A stretch of DNA of 43,775 nucleotides. Source: Actinomycetota bacterium (GTDB lineage Bacteria > Actinomycetota > Thermoleophilia > UBA2241). The stretch covers positions 1 to 43,775 of the forward strand of contig PMKK01000029.1 of NCBI GenBank assembly GCA_003157715.1. The letters are read 5' to 3'. Below the pieces are notes generated by a model, which saw only the letters and a program-made list of their open reading frames with translations, made no database searches and was not told where the DNA came from. Made by a program: the position numbers and the translations under genes. Shown here piece after piece: positions 1 to 8,490 of this stretch (positions are counted from its first letter, which is position 1; the number at the start of each line of letters is the position of its first letter).

Positions 1-1765
1 GGGCGCGGACCAGCCGGCGGGCCACCTCGTCGCAGTCGCGCAGGTCGTCGGGCACGCCGGCGGAGCGTTCGTCGAGCACGGCGGCCGCGCCGGCCACGCG
101 GGCGGTGGCGTCGGCCAGCTCGCGCCGGGCGCCCGCGGCGGCCTTGTCGGCCGCGTCGCGCGCCACTTCGTAAGCCCGGCGCAGCTCGGCCACCTGCGCG
201 CGCTTGTCGAGGACATCGGCCTCGCCGGGCAGGTCGCCTTGTCGCAAGGCCGGGGCGGGGTGATCGGTGGCGCCGCACACAGGACAGGCTGCGCCGGGCT
301 CGAGCGAGGCGGCCAGCACGGCCGCCTGGCCGGCCGCCCACCCCGTTTCGAGGTCGGCGAGCTCGCCGGCCGCGCGGTCGACGGCCGCCTGGGCGGCCTT
401 GAGCGCGGCGCGTCCGGCCTTGGCGGCCTGCGTGTCGGCGCGGGCGGCGGCCTTGAGCGCCGCCTCGGCGGCGCCGAAGGCCGCCGCCGCCTGAGCAAGC
501 GCTCTGGCCTTGTCGACCATGGCCGCAAGTTCGCGCACGTGGTCTGCCAGCGCGACCCGTTGCGCGGCCCGCGCGGTCTCGGCGCCGAGCGCCGCCTCGG
601 CTTCGCGGCGGGCGGCCCGCGCCCTGTCGAGCGCCTCTTCGGCCATCTCGAGCTCGAGCAGCCGCGGCGTGAGATCGTTGCGGCGGTCGTGCACCCGGCG
701 GTCGTAGCCGGCCAGGGGCTCGGCCTTGCGCGCGAGGGCGATGGCGGTCCGCACGGCGGCGATCTCGGGGGCGCCGGCGGCGAGTTCGTCGGCGGCCGTT
801 TGCGCGGCGGCGAGCTCGTCGAGCGCGGCGGCGATCGTCTGGGCCGCGTTCAGCGCGGCCAGGGCGCTCTGTTCGGCGGCGGCGGCCAGGGCCGCCGCCG
901 CCTCGGCCTCGGCGACCTGCTCGACGAGCCGTCCGAGCCGCTCGCCGACCTCGTCGGGCTCGGTCGCGCCGACAGTGGAAAGCAGCCCGGCCCGCCTGTC
1001 CACGGCCTGCCGCAGCTCGCGTTCGATGGCCTGGGCGTCGTCTTTGAGGGCGTCCTGCAGTTCGCGATAGCGCTCGGTGCGAAACAGCCGCTGGAGGATC
1101 TCCTCGCGTTCCTTGCCGCTCGATTGCAGCAGCTCCTGAAACTTGCCCTGAGGCAGCATGACGACCTGGCGAAACTGCACGCTGCGAAAGCCGAGGATCT
1201 GCTCGATCCGTTGGGTGACGTCGGTCGGCTTATGGGCCAGCGGCCGGCCTTCGTCGCCGGGCGCCGCGGTCGTCGCGGCCGGGCTCGCGTCGCCGGGCGC
1301 CGCGGCCGCCGCGGCCGCCGTGGTCGTCGCGGTCGTCGTGGTCGTCGCGGGCGGGCCTTCGGCGCCGGCCTCGCGGGCCTCGGTCGAGGTCGTCGGCAGA
1401 TCGCTGCGGTCCCAGAGGTGAGCGGTCGCGTTTTCGGTGGTGAGACCGTCGCCGCGCAGCTTGGGCCGCTGCTGCCAGGGGCTGCGCTGCACGCGATAGC
1501 GCTTGTCGCCGACCGAAAAGTCGAGCGTGACCTCGGTGCGCAGCGCCGGGTCGGCGTGGTCTGAGCGCATGTCGCGCGCCTCGCGCTCGGCGCCGCTGGT
1601 GTCGCCGTACAGGGCGAAGGCCATGGCGTCGAGGATGGTCGTCTTGCCGGCGCCGGTGGGGCCGTGAATGAGAAAGAAGCCGAAGCGTCCGAGCGCCGCG
1701 AAGTCGAGGACCTGGCGGCCGCCGTAGGGGCCGAAAGCCTGCATGACCAGGACTTGCGGTCTCAC
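1..1765 (-). CDS. sbcC: Exonuclease SbcC (Rad50-like SMC ATPase), C-terminus beyond window
   Basis: ATPase subunit of the SbcCD (Rad50-Mre11-like) nuclease that processes hairpins and blocked DNA ends. Translating the minus strand from a GTG at 1763-1765 gives the classic N-terminus with Walker A GPTGAGKT at residues 35-42, then a stretch like the SbcC/Rad50 N-lobe (QILGFRSVQF, LPQGKFQELL), then Ala/Glu/Arg-rich coiled coil, and a zinc hook CPVC at residues 494-497. The start is supported by AGGAG a few bases upstream. The gene leaves the window about 90 residues after the hook, so the second coiled coil and Walker B/signature lobe are not visible. An Ala/Thr/Pro low-complexity insert lies near residues 130-168 in the ATPase lobe. 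It follows sbcD after a 21-bp repeat array and is probably co-transcribed with it. Confidence 0.93.
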   Translation of the reverse strand, partial: MRPQVLVMQAFGPYGGRQVLDFAALGRFGFFLIHGPTGAGKTTILDAMAFALYGDTSGAEREARDMRSDHADPALRTEVTLDFSVGDKRYRVQRSPWQQRPKLRGDGLTTENATAHLWDRSDLPTTSTEAREAGAEGPPATTTTTATTTAAAAAAAPGDASPAATTAAPGDEGRPLAHKPTDVTQRIEQILGFRSVQFRQVVMLPQGKFQELLQSSGKEREEILQRLFRTERYRELQDALKDDAQAIERELRQAVDRRAGLLSTVGATEPDEVGERLGRLVEQVAEAEAAAALAAAAEQSALAALNAAQTIAAALDELAAAQTAADELAAGAPEIAAVRTAIALARKAEPLAGYDRRVHDRRNDLTPRLLELEMAEEALDRARAARREAEAALGAETARAAQRVALADHVRELAAMVDKARALAQAAAAFGAAEAALKAAARADTQAAKAGRAALKAAQAAVDRAAGELADLETGWAAGQAAVLAASLEPGAACPVCGATDHPAPALRQGDLPGEADVLDKRAQVAELRRAYEVARDAADKAAAGARRELADATARVAGAAAVLDERSAGVPDDLRDCDEVARRLVRA

Positions 1766-1776
1766 GAATCTCCTCT

Positions 1777-1902
1777 CACATCTCGCGCAAGGGCGGCCAC
1801 ATCTCGCGCAAGGGCGGCCACGTTTCGCCCAAGGGCGGCCACGTTTCGCGCAGGGACGGTCACATCTCGCGCAAGGACGGTCACGTCTCGCGCCGCCGCC
1901 GC
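1777..1902. repeat. 21-bp minisatellite across the sbcD stop and sbcD-sbcC gap
   Basis: Units begin at 1777, 1798, 1819, 1840 and 1861, with a diverged sixth at 1882-1902. The first two are identical (CACATCTCGCGCAAGGGCGG plus C); the others differ at a few positions. The period is seven codons. The sbcD stop (TGA, 1881-1883) lies at the boundary of units 5 and 6. In the other units the same position reads TGG or TGA, so copies read in the sbcD frame as a Pro-Pro-Leu-Arg-Glu-(Met/Thr)-(Trp/stop) heptad. Confidence 0.95.
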
Positions 1903-3227
1903 TCGAGGCGGTCGATCACGGCGTCGAACGCCGCGCGTTCGCCGGCCGACAGCCGGTCGTCGGTGACGAACTCGAAGAAGGCGGCGAAGTGCTGGCTTTC
2001 GGACCTGGTGGCCAGGTCTGCCGGCCGTGCCGGCCGGTCGTCGAGCTTGAGGCTCGGGCGCTCGAGGTGCAGGCAGTTGGGATAGGCCTGCTGCAGCTGG
2101 GCCATGGCGTTGAGCAGGGCGCCCTTGTCGGTGAGGCGCGCGCAGAGGTAGTCGGCGCGGCCTTCGTCGGCCGGAGCGGCGTCGAGCAGCTCGCGCAGCG
2201 TGCCTTCGATGACGCGCACGCGGCGGCGCGGCCGCAGCTCGACCTCTTCGACCGTGACGCGGGCGGCGTTTGGGGCGCTGGAGACGGCGAGGGGCGCGGC
2301 CGGAGGATCGTCGGCAAGGCCGCCCGCGGCCGCCTCGCCGGCGTCGCGCGGGGTCGCGTCGCCAGTCCCGTCCGCGGCCGCCTCGCCGGCGTCGCGCGGG
2401 GTCGCGCTGCCCGTCTCGCCCGCGGCCGCCCCGGCGAGCGCCGCCTGCAACACGCCGCTGCCGGGCGCGCCGATCTCGACGATGCTCACCGACTTGCGCT
2501 GGGCGACCTCTTTGAACGAGTAGGTGAGCAGGGAGCCGGCATAGCGGATGGCCTCGGCGCCGGCGCGCTGCGGCAGGTGGAGGTGGCCGAGGGCGACGTA
2601 GTCGAAGCCCTCGAAGACCGTCGCGGGTACCGTGCCGGCGCCGCCCACAGTAAGGGGGCGCTCGGAGTCGCTTGTGCCGGCGCCGGCGACGAAGGCATGC
2701 CCGACGAAGAGGCTGCGGGCGCCGGCCGGAGTGAGGTCGCGAGCGCGCGCGGTGAGCGCGCGCATGGCCTGCTCATGGCTCTGTATGGCGGGCTCGGCGA
2801 AGGCGGCGCGGACGTCGATGGGATCGGCGTAGGGCACGGCCTGAACCAACAACGGGCCGTCGTCGTCGGCGAACGGCACGGTGAGGGAGCCGCCGGCCGG
2901 CAGGGGACCGGCGATGTGCAAGCCTTCGGCCGCGAGGAGCTGAGAGCCGAACCCGAGGCGTGACGGGCTGTCGTGGTTGCCGGCGATCATGACCACCGGC
3001 ACGCCGAGACCACGCACGATACGGCCGAGCACGTCGTTCAGCAGCTCGACCGCCTCGGTGGGCGGTACGCCGCGGTCGTAGACGTCGCCGGCGATGATCA
3101 CGGCGGCCGGCCGCACGTCGGCGACGAGGTCGACGAACTGGTCGAGGACGTGCTGCTGGTCCTCGGTCAGATGGACTGTGTGAAACAGTCGGCCGAGATG
3201 CCAGTCGGCGGTATGGATGAATCTCAT
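1881..3227 (-). CDS. sbcD: Exonuclease SbcD (Mre11-like metallophosphoesterase)
   Basis: Mn-dependent nuclease subunit of SbcCD, about 448 residues. The start is ATG at 3225-3227 because MRFIHTADWHLG is the canonical N-terminus and GAGGGTG precedes it; the longer open frame upstream has no family resemblance. Metallophosphoesterase motifs are in order: D8 and H10 (TADWHLG), D48 (AGDVYDRG), N84-H85-D86 (GNHD), GHAF and GHLH. After the catalytic domain the protein has an unusual insert made of a 16-residue repeat (TPRDAGEAAA...) encoded by a 48-bp tandem duplication, then the SbcD C-terminal region. The C-terminus ends in a 21-bp repeat array. It precedes sbcC on the same strand, the usual arrangement. 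Confidence 0.96.
   Translation of the reverse strand: MRFIHTADWHLGRLFHTVHLTEDQQHVLDQFVDLVADVRPAAVIIAGDVYDRGVPPTEAVELLNDVLGRIVRGLGVPVVMIAGNHDSPSRLGFGSQLLAAEGLHIAGPLPAGGSLTVPFADDDGPLLVQAVPYADPIDVRAAFAEPAIQSHEQAMRALTARARDLTPAGARSLFVGHAFVAGAGTSDSERPLTVGGAGTVPATVFEGFDYVALGHLHLPQRAGAEAIRYAGSLLTYSFKEVAQRKSVSIVEIGAPGSGVLQAALAGAAAGETGSATPRDAGEAAADGTGDATPRDAGEAAAGGLADDPPAAPLAVSSAPNAARVTVEEVELRPRRRVRVIEGTLRELLDAAPADEGRADYLCARLTDKGALLNAMAQLQQAYPNCLHLERPSLKLDDRPARPADLATRSESQHFAAFFEFVTDDRLSAGERAAFDAVIDRLERRRRET
2324..2437. repeat. 48-bp tandem duplication inside sbcD
   Basis: The sequence starting CCGCGGCCGCCTCGCCGGCG recurs at 2324 and 2372, with a shortened third copy at 2420, an exact period of 48 bp (16 codons). 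It encodes an Ala/Gly/Glu/Asp-rich linker (TPRDAGEAAADG and TPRDAGEAAAGG) between the nuclease and C-terminal regions of SbcD, so copy change would keep the frame. Confidence 0.9.
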
Positions 3228-3430
3228 GCGCGCACCCTCATAAGAAACCCTAGCACAGCGCGAAGACGGAGCGCCCCTGACCGGAAAGCGCGGTGCTTCT
3301 CCGCACGGCCCCAAGTCGATAAGCTGGCGGCGACACACGCCGGCGTTCCGAGCCCTTCGCACGCACGTCGGCTGGTCCAGGAGGCCCGCCTCGTCGAGCG
3401 CGGGCCCAGGGGTCGACGAAAGGGGTCTTC

Positions 3431-5575
3431 ATGAAACGCGGAGTGTTCTCCTTCCCGCTCCTCCTGCTGGCGTGCGCCGCGGCGTTCATCGTCGCGCTGC
3501 CGGCGTCGGCGGCGGCGGCCCCACCGCCGGGCAGCACCGCCGCCTTCGACGCGGCGATGCACAAGCTGGTCACCGTCAAGCACTATCCGCAGAGCGTCGA
3601 GAGCTACCTCGACAGCCTGGGCAACACCTCGGTCGGGTTCCGGCTGGCCGGCACGCCGGCCGACGACGCCGCGGCCGACTACATCGAGTCACGGTTCAAG
3701 GCCATGGGCCTGGCCAACGTCAGGCAGGAGGCGGTGCCCGTCGACGCCTGGGACATGCAGGGCGCCTGGGTCCGCGTGAACGGACGGACCATGACCGCCT
3801 CGACCTTCGACGGCGTGCCGGGGACCAACGGCAATCTGAGCGGTGAGCTCGTCTACGTGGGCGAGGGCACGCTGGCCGACTACACCGCCAAGGACGTCAC
3901 CGGGAAGATCGTCGTCGTCGACATCGAGCTCGACGACTTCTGGCTCAACTTCCCGGGCGCCCTGGCAGGCCTGCACGGCGCCAAGGGCGTCATCGCCACG
4001 TACGGCAAGAACACGTTCCCCTGGTATGCGATGCCCAACTCGCTCGGCGCCAACGACGGCGAGTACAGCGCGACCTACCCGCCGATGGTCTACATCTCCA
4101 GGTCCGACGGCGCCTGGCTCAAGTCGCAACTGACGGCCGGCACGGTCTCCGGCATCATGCGCAGCGACGTCACGGTCACCATGCACGACTTCAGCCACCC
4201 CGACCAGGGCGGCCTGGGGTACAACGTGGTCGGCGAGATCCCGGGGACCAGCCCCAACGCCAAGGCGATCCTCCTGGTGGCCCACCACGACGCGCACTTC
4301 CGCGCCGGTCTCGACGACACGGGCGGCCTTTCCAACCTGCTCACCATTGCCAGGGCGATGAAGATGAGCGGCTACCAGCCGCGCCGCACGATCATCTTCC
4401 TGGCCACCACCGGTGAGGAGTTCGGCTACACCGACTGCTGGTTCGACTGGTGCGCCGGCGCCTGGTGGGCGGCCACCGTCACCCATGCCCAGGGCGGCAG
4501 CGGCGACACCTGGACCGGACCCAGCGGCAAGCTGGCGCTCATGATCAACCTCGAGTTGATGGCACGTAAGGGCGCCAAGCTCAACCTGAGTTCGTCTACC
4601 GCGCTCGCGCCGTGGTTCGCGGCGGTCGCCAAGGCGTCGCCCAAGCTGCTGCCGAACGGCTTCACCATGGAGACGCCGATCAGCTCGTGGGAAGACGGCT
4701 GGACGTTCACCGCGGCGGGCGTGCCATCCCTCGTGATGGAGGCCGGCGGCAAGAACTACGATCAGATCTACCACACGAACGTCGAGGTCAAGGGTCTGGT
4801 CGACTACGGCTACCTCGGCAAGATCGGTGAGGTCGTCTACCGGCTGACGCGCAACGCGGACACGGGGCTGCTGCCCTACCGTCTCGGCGCGCAGGCGACC
4901 GACCTGGCCACCGTGGTCTCGGGCCCCGAGCTCAAGGCCGCCGGCGCCGACACGGCGACGGTCGACGCGACGGTCAAGGCGGTCAAGGACTACCGCGCGG
5001 CCACGGCCGCCTACGAGGCGCGCAAGGCCAAGATCCCCGCGGCGCACAGGACGGCCGTCAACGCCGCTCTGTTCACGGTCGAGGACTCCTGGAACACGCA
5101 TCTCACCGGTCTCGACATCTGGGACAGCCAGAGTTATCCGTTCCAGCAGACGCTCTGGGACGTCGAGGCCATGCGGGCGGCCGTCGCGCACCTCCAGGCG
5201 AACCCGGTCCAAAAGGACGACGCACTCGAAGACCTGAGCAACGTGGGCATGACCTACGACGGTCTGACGTTCGGCTCGCAGGTCTACCAGGAGGAGCTGC
5301 TCCACCATCTGCCCGACTACGGGCTGATCACGTGGGGCGGGCAGGTCGACCGGCCGTGGGCGGTCAACGTCCTTCCGGTGGTCGACAAGGTGAACGCCGC
5401 CCAGTACGCGGGCGCCATCACCGATCTGCAGGCGACGATCGCGACCGAGCTCGCCGGCGGGCACCTGGCCGGCGCGACGACGGGCGGCTACGACTTCGAC
5501 GGCCTGAACGCCCGGCTGTCCGCCATGTCGGCGACGCTCAACGGCCTGACCGCGACCGTGAAGACGCTCAAGTAA
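3431..5575 (+). CDS. Secreted M28-family zinc peptidase with PA-like domain
   Basis: Probable exported aminopeptidase-type metallopeptidase, 714 residues. ATG at 3431 follows AAAGGGG. Residues 1-30 form a signal peptide (Lys-Arg, then a long Leu/Ala core, then an ASAAAA cleavage region). Residues about 60-270 contain a PA-like insert (YVGEGTLADY, GKIVVVDIELDD, MVYISRSDGAWL). The M28 zinc site follows: HHDAH near 283-287, LDDTGG near 295, TGEEFG near 328-332, NLELMARKG near 370 and a late YHT near 450. The last 230 residues are helical and not recognised. A strong hairpin follows, so the gene is probably monocistronic. Substrate unknown. Confidence 0.85.
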   Translation: MKRGVFSFPLLLLACAAAFIVALPASAAAAPPPGSTAAFDAAMHKLVTVKHYPQSVESYLDSLGNTSVGFRLAGTPADDAAADYIESRFKAMGLANVRQEAVPVDAWDMQGAWVRVNGRTMTASTFDGVPGTNGNLSGELVYVGEGTLADYTAKDVTGKIVVVDIELDDFWLNFPGALAGLHGAKGVIATYGKNTFPWYAMPNSLGANDGEYSATYPPMVYISRSDGAWLKSQLTAGTVSGIMRSDVTVTMHDFSHPDQGGLGYNVVGEIPGTSPNAKAILLVAHHDAHFRAGLDDTGGLSNLLTIARAMKMSGYQPRRTIIFLATTGEEFGYTDCWFDWCAGAWWAATVTHAQGGSGDTWTGPSGKLALMINLELMARKGAKLNLSSSTALAPWFAAVAKASPKLLPNGFTMETPISSWEDGWTFTAAGVPSLVMEAGGKNYDQIYHTNVEVKGLVDYGYLGKIGEVVYRLTRNADTGLLPYRLGAQATDLATVVSGPELKAAGADTATVDATVKAVKDYRAATAAYEARKAKIPAAHRTAVNAALFTVEDSWNTHLTGLDIWDSQSYPFQQTLWDVEAMRAAVAHLQANPVQKDDALEDLSNVGMTYDGLTFGSQVYQEELLHHLPDYGLITWGGQVDRPWAVNVLPVVDKVNAAQYAGAITDLQATIATELAGGHLAGATTGGYDFDGLNARLSAMSATLNGLTATVKTLK

Positions 5576-5604
5576 AGGCGGCCATGCTGCCCGGCAGGTG
5601 ACGG

Positions 5605-5639
5605 GGCGGGGCCGGGGCCGAACAGGCCCCGGCCCCGCC
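5605..5639 (+). terminator. Hairpin terminator after the M28 peptidase
   Basis: Perfect 15-bp stem (GGCGGGGCCGGGGCC, 5605-5619) with loop GAACA and its exact complement at 5625-5639. There is no U-run, as is common for hairpin terminators in GC-rich actinobacteria. It separates the peptidase from the cupin gene, whose ribosome site begins at about 5650. Confidence 0.75.
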
Positions 5640-5661
5640 ATAACGACAAGGAGGCCCGGAC

Positions 5662-6099
5662 ATGAACGGCAGGACGGCCGCGGGCGGTGCGTGCGTCGTC
5701 GCCCACTTCGACGAGATCCCCTCGCATCCTCAGCCCGACACGAGCGCCGACTGGAAACCGGTCAGGCACTTCTTCGAGCTGGGTTCGTTCGGGGCGAGCC
5801 TCTACGTGGGCCATGCCGACGGCGAGGTGCTGACCAGCGAGCACACCGAGACCGACGAGGCCGGCACGCACCACGAGGAGCTGTTCTACGTCGCGCAGGG
5901 ACGGGCTACGTTCGTGGTGGCCGGCGAGGAGGTCGACGCGCCGGCGGGCACCTTTGTCTACGTGCGCGACCCCGACGTGCGTCGCGGGGCCGTGGCCCGC
6001 GAGCCCGGTACGGTCGTCTTCGTGGCCGGCGGCACGCCCGGCGTGGCCTACGAGGTCTCGCCCTGGGAGCGCGACGAGTTCGACCCGCCGTCCGAGTGA
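5662..6099 (+). CDS. Small cupin-domain protein
   Basis: 145-residue single-domain cupin, function unknown. ATG at 5662 has an excellent AAGGAGG 7 nt upstream. The first cupin motif is seen as HTETDEAGTHHEELFYVAQG (residues about 70-89), with the His/Glu cluster that normally binds a metal, and the second as APAGTFVYVRDPDVRRGAV. The C-terminus is acidic (SPWERDEFDPPSE). Small cupins of this type often serve as metal-dependent dioxygenases, isomerases or sugar/small-molecule binders; nothing here selects among these. The next gene converges from the other strand. Confidence 0.8.
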   Translation: MNGRTAAGGACVVAHFDEIPSHPQPDTSADWKPVRHFFELGSFGASLYVGHADGEVLTSEHTETDEAGTHHEELFYVAQGRATFVVAGEEVDAPAGTFVYVRDPDVRRGAVAREPGTVVFVAGGTPGVAYEVSPWERDEFDPPSE

Positions 6100-6182
6100 A
6101 GCGTCGCCGGCGATGCCGTCGACGCGGTCGATGATACCGCTCGCGTGACGGACTGGTCGGTCAGACGCCCCGTCCGGCCTCG

Positions 6183-6524
6183 CTAGTCGACGACCTCGCC
6201 TTCGGCCGGCGCGTCGCCTGAGTCGTCGTCGGCCGAAGGCGGCTTGGTCGTGAACTGGGCCATCAGGCGGGCGATCTCGTCGTCCAGGGCATTGAGCTCG
6301 TCCTGGGCGGCGCGCGCCCGGCGCACCGGCTCGTCGAGCTCGGGGTGCGTCACGCTGCCCTGCTCGGCCAGGTAGAGCGTGACCTGGGCGAGTTGGGTCT
6401 CGGACGTCGTCAGCTCGCGCTTGAGGCCGCGGCGCTTGAGCTGCGCCTGGGCGACCTTCTTGGCCAGCGCCGCATTGAACGTGACCGCGTTGACCGCGTT
6501 GCTTGCCGTGTCCTTGCCCGCCAT
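6183..6524 (-). CDS. Small charged coiled-coil protein, unknown
   Basis: 113 residues, not recognised. ATG at 6522-6524 is preceded by AGGGAGG at good spacing, and codon use matches the neighbours, so it is likely real. The protein has no signal peptide or membrane segment. Residues about 20-90 are rich in Leu, Ala, Glu, Arg and Gln with heptad-like spacing (AQLKRRGLKRELTTSETQLA; RARAAQDELNALDDEIARLM), indicating helices or a coiled coil, followed by an acidic disordered tail (SADDDSGDAPAEGEVVD). It could be a scaffold or nucleoid-type protein, but this is only a structural impression. Confidence 0.6.
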   Translation of the reverse strand: MAGKDTASNAVNAVTFNAALAKKVAQAQLKRRGLKRELTTSETQLAQVTLYLAEQGSVTHPELDEPVRRARAAQDELNALDDEIARLMAQFTTKPPSADDDSGDAPAEGEVVD

Positions 6525-6682
6525 GTCGTCCTCCCTGCCGTGGACTCCCCTGGACCGTGACTGAGCGGCATCGTATCACCGCTTCAACGGGTGCCGCGCG
6601 ACGCCTCATGTGCCGCGAACCGCGCGGCACGACGCGGCGTCGCGGCCGCGACCGGCCCCGACGCGCGACGGGCGACGCTGCT

Positions 6683-7408
6683 TCAGAAGACCCCGCCGCG
6701 CGACTTCTTGAGTCGCCTCAGGAATGGCTTGGTCAGGTAGCTTGCCTCGTCGAACAGGCAGACCTGCTCGAACAGCGGCCTGGTCATCGTGAAAGCCAGC
6801 ACGTCGGCCGGCAGCCACTGGCGCATGGCGATGTCGGTCGCGCCGATCTGCGCCTGGGGCACGCTCAGGTCGGCGAAGTTCACGAGCTGGCCGCAGCCCG
6901 ACGAGAAGCCGCCGATGGTGGCCGGCGGGTCGGCGGGGTCGTTGCGATACTGCGCGCCGAGCACCAGCGCCGCGAGCTGGTCGGGCTTGACCCAGAAGGT
7001 GACGGTCTTCAGGTGGTCGTAGAGACTCGCCTTGAGCGGTCCGATCAGCACGTGCCCCCGCGCCGGCGCGAGGTTCACCCGGGCGTCGACCCAGCGGCCC
7101 ATGAGCTCCTCGGACTCTTTGAGCCCCTCGTCGATGGCGAGAAAGTGGATGAAGCCGGCGCGGTCGGCGCGCTGCACGCCGCACAGCGAGCCGCCGGCGC
7201 CGCCGCAGCCGTAGTTGTCGCTGGTCAGGTGGACGGTCTTGCCCGCCTGCCAGTCGCGAAAGTGCGAAAAGACGCACTCGCCGTGCTTGGCGTCGGGTCT
7301 GGGCTCGACGAGCGGCGCGAAGGCCGCCGGGTCGGGCGCGTCATAGAGGCCCGTCAGGGGGATGGTGATGTTCAGCGTGTCGAGGAGGAACGAGGGGTCG
7401 GGCTGCAC
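6683..7408 (-). CDS. DUF169-family protein
   Basis: 241 residues. Start is GTG at 7406-7408, preceded by AAGGAGG. The pattern fits the DUF169 family of uncharacterised cytoplasmic proteins: an N-terminal region ending in a Cys/Gly cluster (DNYGCGGAGGSLCG), a central FWVKPDQLAALVLGAQY segment, and a second Gly/Cys motif (GGFSSGCGQL). The conserved cysteines suggest a redox or metal role in this family, but no activity can be assigned from sequence. No membrane segment or signal peptide. It lies between the coiled-coil gene and the VIT-like transporter on the same strand. Confidence 0.72.
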   Translation of the reverse strand: MQPDPSFLLDTLNITIPLTGLYDAPDPAAFAPLVEPRPDAKHGECVFSHFRDWQAGKTVHLTSDNYGCGGAGGSLCGVQRADRAGFIHFLAIDEGLKESEELMGRWVDARVNLAPARGHVLIGPLKASLYDHLKTVTFWVKPDQLAALVLGAQYRNDPADPPATIGGFSSGCGQLVNFADLSVPQAQIGATDIAMRQWLPADVLAFTMTRPLFEQVCLFDEASYLTKPFLRRLKKSRGGVF

Positions 7409-7469
7409 GAGTGCCTCCTTGGGTTCCGGGTTGGCGAGTCCGCGCTCACGGTAGCAGATTCGCGGGGCG

Positions 7470-7535
7470 GTTAGACCCCGATCAGCTAGTGTCCTGGGCC
7501 AGAGATCCGCTCGCGGCAGGCTAGACGCCGATCAG
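7470..7535. repeat. 17-bp imperfect direct repeat of the VIT gene 3' end
   Basis: GGTTAGACCCCGATCAG (7470-7486) and GGCTAGACGCCGATCAG (7519-7535) match at 15 of 17 positions. The second copy is the end of the VIT-like reading frame (Leu-Ile-Gly-Val-stop on minus); the first is 49 bp further downstream and also reads Leu-Ile-Gly-Val-stop. It is probably a small decayed duplication. Confidence 0.6.
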
Positions 7536-8294
7536 GTGGGGGATGAGCGAGCCGAGCAGGTACCCCCCGGCCGCCGAGGCCGCGCCGATCACGACCACCT
7601 CGAGCACGCTGCGCCAGAGGCTCGTGTCGGCGAGGCGGCCCTTGACCAGGCCGATCACCAGCAGCGCGACGATCGTGAGGACGACCGACACGGCGAACGC
7701 CGGCCGCACCGCCAGGAAGAGGTAGGGCCCGAGCGGCACGAGCGAGGCGAGCAGGTACGAGGCGCCCATGGCGAGCGAGTCCTTGAGGGCGCTGCCCTCG
7801 GGCTCGCTCGACAGGCCGAGCTCCTTTTCGACCATCGTGTTCAGCCACGAGTGGTGGCTGCTCGTGACCTTGTCGGCGACCAGGCCGGCGTCGTCGTGCG
7901 ACAGTCCCTCGTGCTCGAACAGGAGCTCGATCTCGAGCTTCTCGATGTCGGGAATGGCGGCGATCTCCTCTTCTTCATCCCTGATCGCCGCCTGCTGGAC
8001 CTGCGCCTCGGACTTGCCCGACAGGTACTCGCCGGCGCCCATCGACAGGGCACCGGCGAACGCCTCGGCCGCGCCGGCGATCACCACGATCTTGCTGTTC
8101 GCGGTGCCGCCGGCCACGCCGGACACGACGCCCAGCGGCACCAGCAGGCCGTCGAGGCTGCCGAACATGAACTGGCGGATGCGGCTTCGGGCCGCGATCC
8201 GTTCCCGTTCGGCGAACAGCTGCGCCGCGTCGAACGTGCGCCGCTTCTGCTCGAGCTCGCGCGCCCGTTCGGGCGTAAGCAAAGGAGCGTCCAT
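7521..8294 (-). CDS. VIT1/CCC1-family Fe/Mn transporter-like membrane protein
   Basis: 257-residue membrane protein of the vacuolar iron transporter family, which moves Fe(II) or Mn(II). Visible features: family-typical first helix (FGSLDGLLVPLGVVSGVAGG, residues about 44-63), second helix with GALSMGAGEYLSGKSEAQ, a Glu-rich cytosolic domain (RDEEEEIAAIPDIEKLEIELL) that in this family binds metal, and three further hydrophobic helices toward the C-terminus. ATG at 8292-8294 has no ribosome site; TAGCAT lies exactly 6 nt upstream, implying a leaderless transcript. The gene is divergent from the Grx-TrxR fusion, fitting an iron/oxidant context. Confidence 0.85.
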   Translation of the reverse strand: MDAPLLTPERARELEQKRRTFDAAQLFAERERIAARSRIRQFMFGSLDGLLVPLGVVSGVAGGTANSKIVVIAGAAEAFAGALSMGAGEYLSGKSEAQVQQAAIRDEEEEIAAIPDIEKLEIELLFEHEGLSHDDAGLVADKVTSSHHSWLNTMVEKELGLSSEPEGSALKDSLAMGASYLLASLVPLGPYLFLAVRPAFAVSVVLTIVALLVIGLVKGRLADTSLWRSVLEVVVIGAASAAGGYLLGSLIPHLIGV

Positions 8295-8300
8295 GGCGCG

Positions 8301-8329
8301 ATGCTACGGCGTGCGGGCGCCGGCGTGAA
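8301..8329 (-). promoter_or_regulatory. Leaderless promoter of the VIT-like gene
   Basis: On the minus strand TTCACG (8324-8329), a 17-bp spacer and TAGCAT (8301-8306), then 6 nt to the ATG. This spacing would put transcription initiation at the start codon. Confidence 0.6.
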
Positions 8330-8490
8330 GCGTAGTGTCGCGGCCCTTCGGCGTACAGTCACGGCCGGGCGGCACCTTCCGCCTTCCGGCGGCGGCCGTT
8401 TCGGCTGCCCGTGCTGGGGCAATCACTCGTACGCAAGGATCGATTCAGGCGGGCGCGTGCCCGGCAGGCGCTCGCGAGGGGAAGTCGCGC

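Noticed and set aside
239..1564. Long plus-strand ORF of 441 codons over sbcC
   Set aside because: GC-rich antisense shadow; the minus strand carries Walker A, LPQGKF and zinc hook CPVC, and the plus product is low complexity.
3689..5641. 650-codon antisense ORF over the M28 peptidase
   Set aside because: Product is Arg/Gly/Val-rich without a domain; the plus strand has signal peptide and zinc motifs.
8335..8490. Extended N-terminus for the Grx-TrxR protein
   Set aside because: The upstream part is basic and low complexity, and GAGGGGA supports ATG 8491.
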